This document shows positions 12,324 through 14,452 of a DNA stretch of 14,452 nucleotides, in pieces (the stretch's first letter is position 1; every line of letters starts with the position of its first letter). Source of the stretch: Nostoc sp. CHAB 5715 (GTDB lineage Bacteria > Cyanobacteriota > Cyanobacteriia > Cyanobacteriales > Nostocaceae). Made by a program: the position numbers and the translations under genes. The stretch covers positions 1 to 14,452 of the forward strand of contig NZ_JAIVFR010000050.1 of the NCBI RefSeq assembly GCF_020829685.1. Direction: 5' to 3'. The notes below the pieces were generated by a model. It made no database searches. It saw only the letters and a list, made by a program, of their open reading frames with translations, and had not been told where the DNA came from.

Positions 12324-13673
12324 TTACCTGGCCAAGTTCAAAAATTTCGATGTAGATAAATCGCATAACATCGTCGCAGTGCCGAGCTTACCGTAAAGGC
12401 GGTTTTTCTCAACAATCAACTCAATAGTGCGGTCGCTTGGGTCTTTTGTGTAAACAGCATCCCGGTAAAGCATGATTAACTGGTCACAAACCTCAAAGAT
12501 TTCGCCAGAGTTGCGTAATAGATGACGATTGGGGCGTTTATCAGCCGTTGTTTGATTCCCCCGATTGATTTGACAGCCCAAGAAAACAGGGATTTTGTGA
12601 GACTTGGCGATATCCCGAATCTGGCGGGTAATCTTGCCCACCTCATGAGCCATGTTCCCACCGGATTCCAAAGGAATCTGCTGCAAGTAATCAATAAACA
12701 CAGCACCAATAGAACCACCAAATTCGGCAATAGCACGGCGCACCGCAGAAGCAATCATTGTGGTTGTAGGGGAGGAATGCTCGTAAACCTTCCAAGGCAG
12801 TTCCACCATCTGCCCTATACCTTGTGCTATTTGCTCCCAATAGCATTGAGTATTGGTTTGAATCATAGAAGCGTCTGTGCCTGTGATTCGGGCTAGCATT
12901 CGGGCATTGAGTTGATTCTTATCCATTTCTGGAGTTACATACAGAACTGGTTTTCCAAGTTTGGTCATGATTTCGTAAGCATAAGAAATCATGAAGTGAG
13001 TTTTCCCCATGTGGGATTCAGCAGCCACTACAACTAAGCTACTGGGATAAATGCCACCGGTGATATTTTCTAAGTCGTACCAGCCAACTTTGTCGCCTGC
13101 CATGTTTCCCATCTCCAGCTTTTGAAAAAGTTCAATGCCCATGTCTTGTGCTGAGAAAACCTTGCAACGTTCATCGCTTTGATTTTGGGTAACGGCGAAA
13201 ACTTTCGCCTCAGCAAGGGATAGTACAAGTGGCAGTTCAGTTTGCGTCTCGTAACCGAGTTGGACAATTTCATTGCCCACTTTGATTAGCTGTCGCCGTC
13301 GGTATTTTTCCATCACCAGATCAGCCAAAGCATCGATATTGACGGCAGATACAGTGCGGTCTACCAGAGTCGCTAACTTATTCCTGCCACCAATGCGGTT
13401 TAGCAAATTGTGGTCAGCTAACCATGCGGTGACGCTTAGTAAATCTGTGGGTTGAAACAGAGCGTGAAGCGTTGTCGCAGCTTGATAAATATATGAGTGG
13501 GCGCTGATGTAAAAGGCTTCAATGCTTAGGCGATCGCTGACTCTGGTTATTGCTTCTGGGTCGAGCATAATCCCGCCCAAAATCGCTTCTTCAGCTTCGA
13601 TATTTTGTGGAGGCAAGTTGTCAAGTGACCTGTCAGGATGGAAAGAAACTACGTTGTCTTGATTAGGGTGCAT
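12324..13673 (-). CDS. dnaB: DnaB-type replicative DNA helicase
   Basis: The 449-residue protein has the normal DnaB length and domain order. The N-terminal helical domain begins LPPQNIEAEEAILGGIMLD (20-38); a linker follows (about 110-180), then the RecA-like motor. Walker A is AAESHMGKTHFM (217-228), unusual where the family has GRPSMGKTA; the catalytic Glu is E249 in TPEM, Walker B is VFIDYLQQI (325-333), and motif H4 is GCQINRGNQTTADKRP (366-381), followed by EIFEVCDQLIMLYRD and the C-terminal EKNRLYGKLGTATM. It unwinds DNA as a hexameric ring ahead of the fork. The divergence from chromosomal DnaB points to a plasmid or phage replication gene. It starts nine bp after the gene at 13683, so they form an operon. 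No intein is present. Confidence 0.9.
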   Translation of the reverse strand: MHPNQDNVVSFHPDRSLDNLPPQNIEAEEAILGGIMLDPEAITRVSDRLSIEAFYISAHSYIYQAATTLHALFQPTDLLSVTAWLADHNLLNRIGGRNKLATLVDRTVSAVNIDALADLVMEKYRRRQLIKVGNEIVQLGYETQTELPLVLSLAEAKVFAVTQNQSDERCKVFSAQDMGIELFQKLEMGNMAGDKVGWYDLENITGGIYPSSLVVVAAESHMGKTHFMISYAYEIMTKLGKPVLYVTPEMDKNQLNARMLARITGTDASMIQTNTQCYWEQIAQGIGQMVELPWKVYEHSSPTTTMIASAVRRAIAEFGGSIGAVFIDYLQQIPLESGGNMAHEVGKITRQIRDIAKSHKIPVFLGCQINRGNQTTADKRPNRHLLRNSGEIFEVCDQLIMLYRDAVYTKDPSDRTIELIVEKNRLYGKLGTATMLCDLSTSKFLNLAR

Positions 13674-13682
13674 AATTAGGCT

Positions 13683-14452
13683 CTAGCGTGCTAATTTTAA
13701 CTGCGCTTCAACTTCTCGCAAATTCATGGAAGATGGTCTGGTGTTGCTCAGAACTTTTGGGGAAGAAGCTGCGGCTTGAAGTTTTGCTTTTAACTCCAGC
13801 ATTTGTGGGCTGTGTTGATACTCATTGGATGGAACCCGAATGGATTGCTCTTGCTGACGGCGCATTTGGTCTTGTGCCAAAGCATCTTCGAGCGTGATGC
13901 TATTAGTCTGCGAACCCAAAAATGCTGCGTGATGGTTGGGGAAAGGGGAATAGGTAAGGGGTAAGGGATTTGAAACCTTTTCCCCTTCCCCTTTACCCTT
14001 TGCCCCGCCAAGCTCAGTGGTGTTTTTTACTCTGTGAGCCAAAGCAGTATGCTGTTGAGGTGGGGACTGTTTTTCTGTTTGCAATACTGCTTGCTGATAG
14101 CGCTGCATCAGGTTCGTCCAACCACCCTTGGTTTTCTCCCAGGTGTTCATTACTGCGATCGCATGATCTATTTCCTGTCGTGCGGAGCGTTTCGATTTCG
14201 TTGCTAATTCTTGTGCTAGGAAGTCCACGACTATCGGGTTGAAGTTCTGGTACAAGTTATTTAGCTTTCGCTCTCCATTGCGCCAAGGTAAAACCCAGCA
14301 ATTCCACTTGATTGTTTCTCTGACAAGCAATGGTAGAGAATCATCACTCATAGCAGTTGGGTCTGTTAGCCAGGCATCAATCAGTTCTTTCACGTTCCGG
14401 GCTGTCTTGTAAGGACAGGTTAGTTGCAGCTTCTTATTCGATTGTTCGGATT
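13683..14452 (-). CDS. Unknown protein upstream of dnaB, 5'-incomplete at the window edge
   Basis: The frame is open to the edge of the window (SEQSNKKLQLTCPYKTARN before the first GTG at 14391-14393), so the true start is probably outside; at least 236 residues are visible from that GTG. From the GTG, residues 1-105 look like a folded, Trp-rich helical domain (LLVRETIKWNCWVLPWRNGE, IDHAIAVMNTWEKTKGGW). Residues 106-236 are a polar, probably disordered linker and tail rich in Gln and Ser, including an inserted Gly/Lys/Pro tract (128-154) and a final charged helix (NLREVEAQLKLAR). I do not recognise it. Its position nine bp before a plasmid/phage-type DnaB suggests a replication partner such as a helicase loader, origin protein or primosome factor; this is inference from context only. 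Confidence 0.65.
   Translation of the reverse strand, partial: SEQSNKKLQLTCPYKTARNVKELIDAWLTDPTAMSDDSLPLLVRETIKWNCWVLPWRNGERKLNNLYQNFNPIVVDFLAQELATKSKRSARQEIDHAIAVMNTWEKTKGGWTNLMQRYQQAVLQTEKQSPPQQHTALAHRVKNTTELGGAKGKGEGEKVSNPLPLTYSPFPNHHAAFLGSQTNSITLEDALAQDQMRRQQEQSIRVPSNEYQHSPQMLELKAKLQAAASSPKVLSNTRPSSMNLREVEAQLKLAR
13934..14009. repeat. G/C-run imperfect inverted repeat inserted in a coding region
   Basis: GGGGAAAGGGG and GGTAAGGGGTAAGGG on the left are mirrored by CCCCTTCCCC and TTTACCCTTTGCCCC on the right, around ATTTGAAACC. It keeps the frame of the 13683 gene and gives a low-complexity peptide (GGAKGKGEGEKVSNPLPLTYSPFP). This has the look of a dispersed palindromic repeat of Nostocales that landed in a disordered linker. 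Confidence 0.55.

Noticed and set aside
12522..12896. 124-codon frame antisense to dnaB
   Set aside because: The opposite strand carries all DnaB motifs; this frame has no motif, no start signal and is a shadow.

Overview
The window looks like accessory DNA (plasmid, genomic island or old prophage) of a filamentous, Nostoc-like cyanobacterium. Signs of this are five HIP1 octamers GCGATCGC (343, 10223, 10343, 11054, 14155), a CCCTACT/CCCCACT heptamer tract at 3651-3678, short palindromic dispersed repeats that have entered genes, and protein families typical of Nostocales. No rRNA, tRNA, CRISPR array or intact transposase was seen. All family names come from reading motifs; no database search was possible.

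Layout. 1-640 has no convincing gene but carries about ten imperfect copies of a 21-bp motif in both orientations, resembling transposase-binding sites or plasmid iterons. 670-1813 holds three small genes (46-aa ORF, coiled-coil protein, unknown protein). 2010-2910 is a dead dinB (DNA polymerase IV), missing its 5' end and frameshifted by a 31-bp dispersed repeat; a ribbon-helix-helix gene converges on its 3' end. 3085-3880 is gene-free with a MITE-like element. 3881-4156 is a small proline-rich unknown protein.

4337-8447 is the most distinctive block: a strong sigma70-like promoter, a visibly AT-rich HTH-NACHT (STAND ATPase) gene, then, 104 bp downstream on the same strand, a haem-oxygenase-like di-iron (HDO) protein, and finally a hairpin terminator about 420 bp after it. 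This could be one transcription unit in which an NLR-like sensor works with a metal-dependent oxidase; that link is inference. Divergent from it are an unknown 133-aa protein with a possible start-codon hairpin, a clear terminator, and two tiny membrane proteins.

10291-11852 is a two-gene unit: an unknown 126-aa protein and a fusion of an ASCH domain with a C5-cytosine DNA methyltransferase. A second reading frame inside the methyltransferase region encodes another protein carrying the motif set (SGxxxNG, LPTP, NPxFVxWLxGFP) of proteins that accompany phage-type methylases, so the DNA seems to be read twice. 11904-12308 is a divergent coiled-coil protein. 12324-14452 is a replication module: a DnaB-type helicase preceded by a 5'-incomplete unknown gene that runs off the window.
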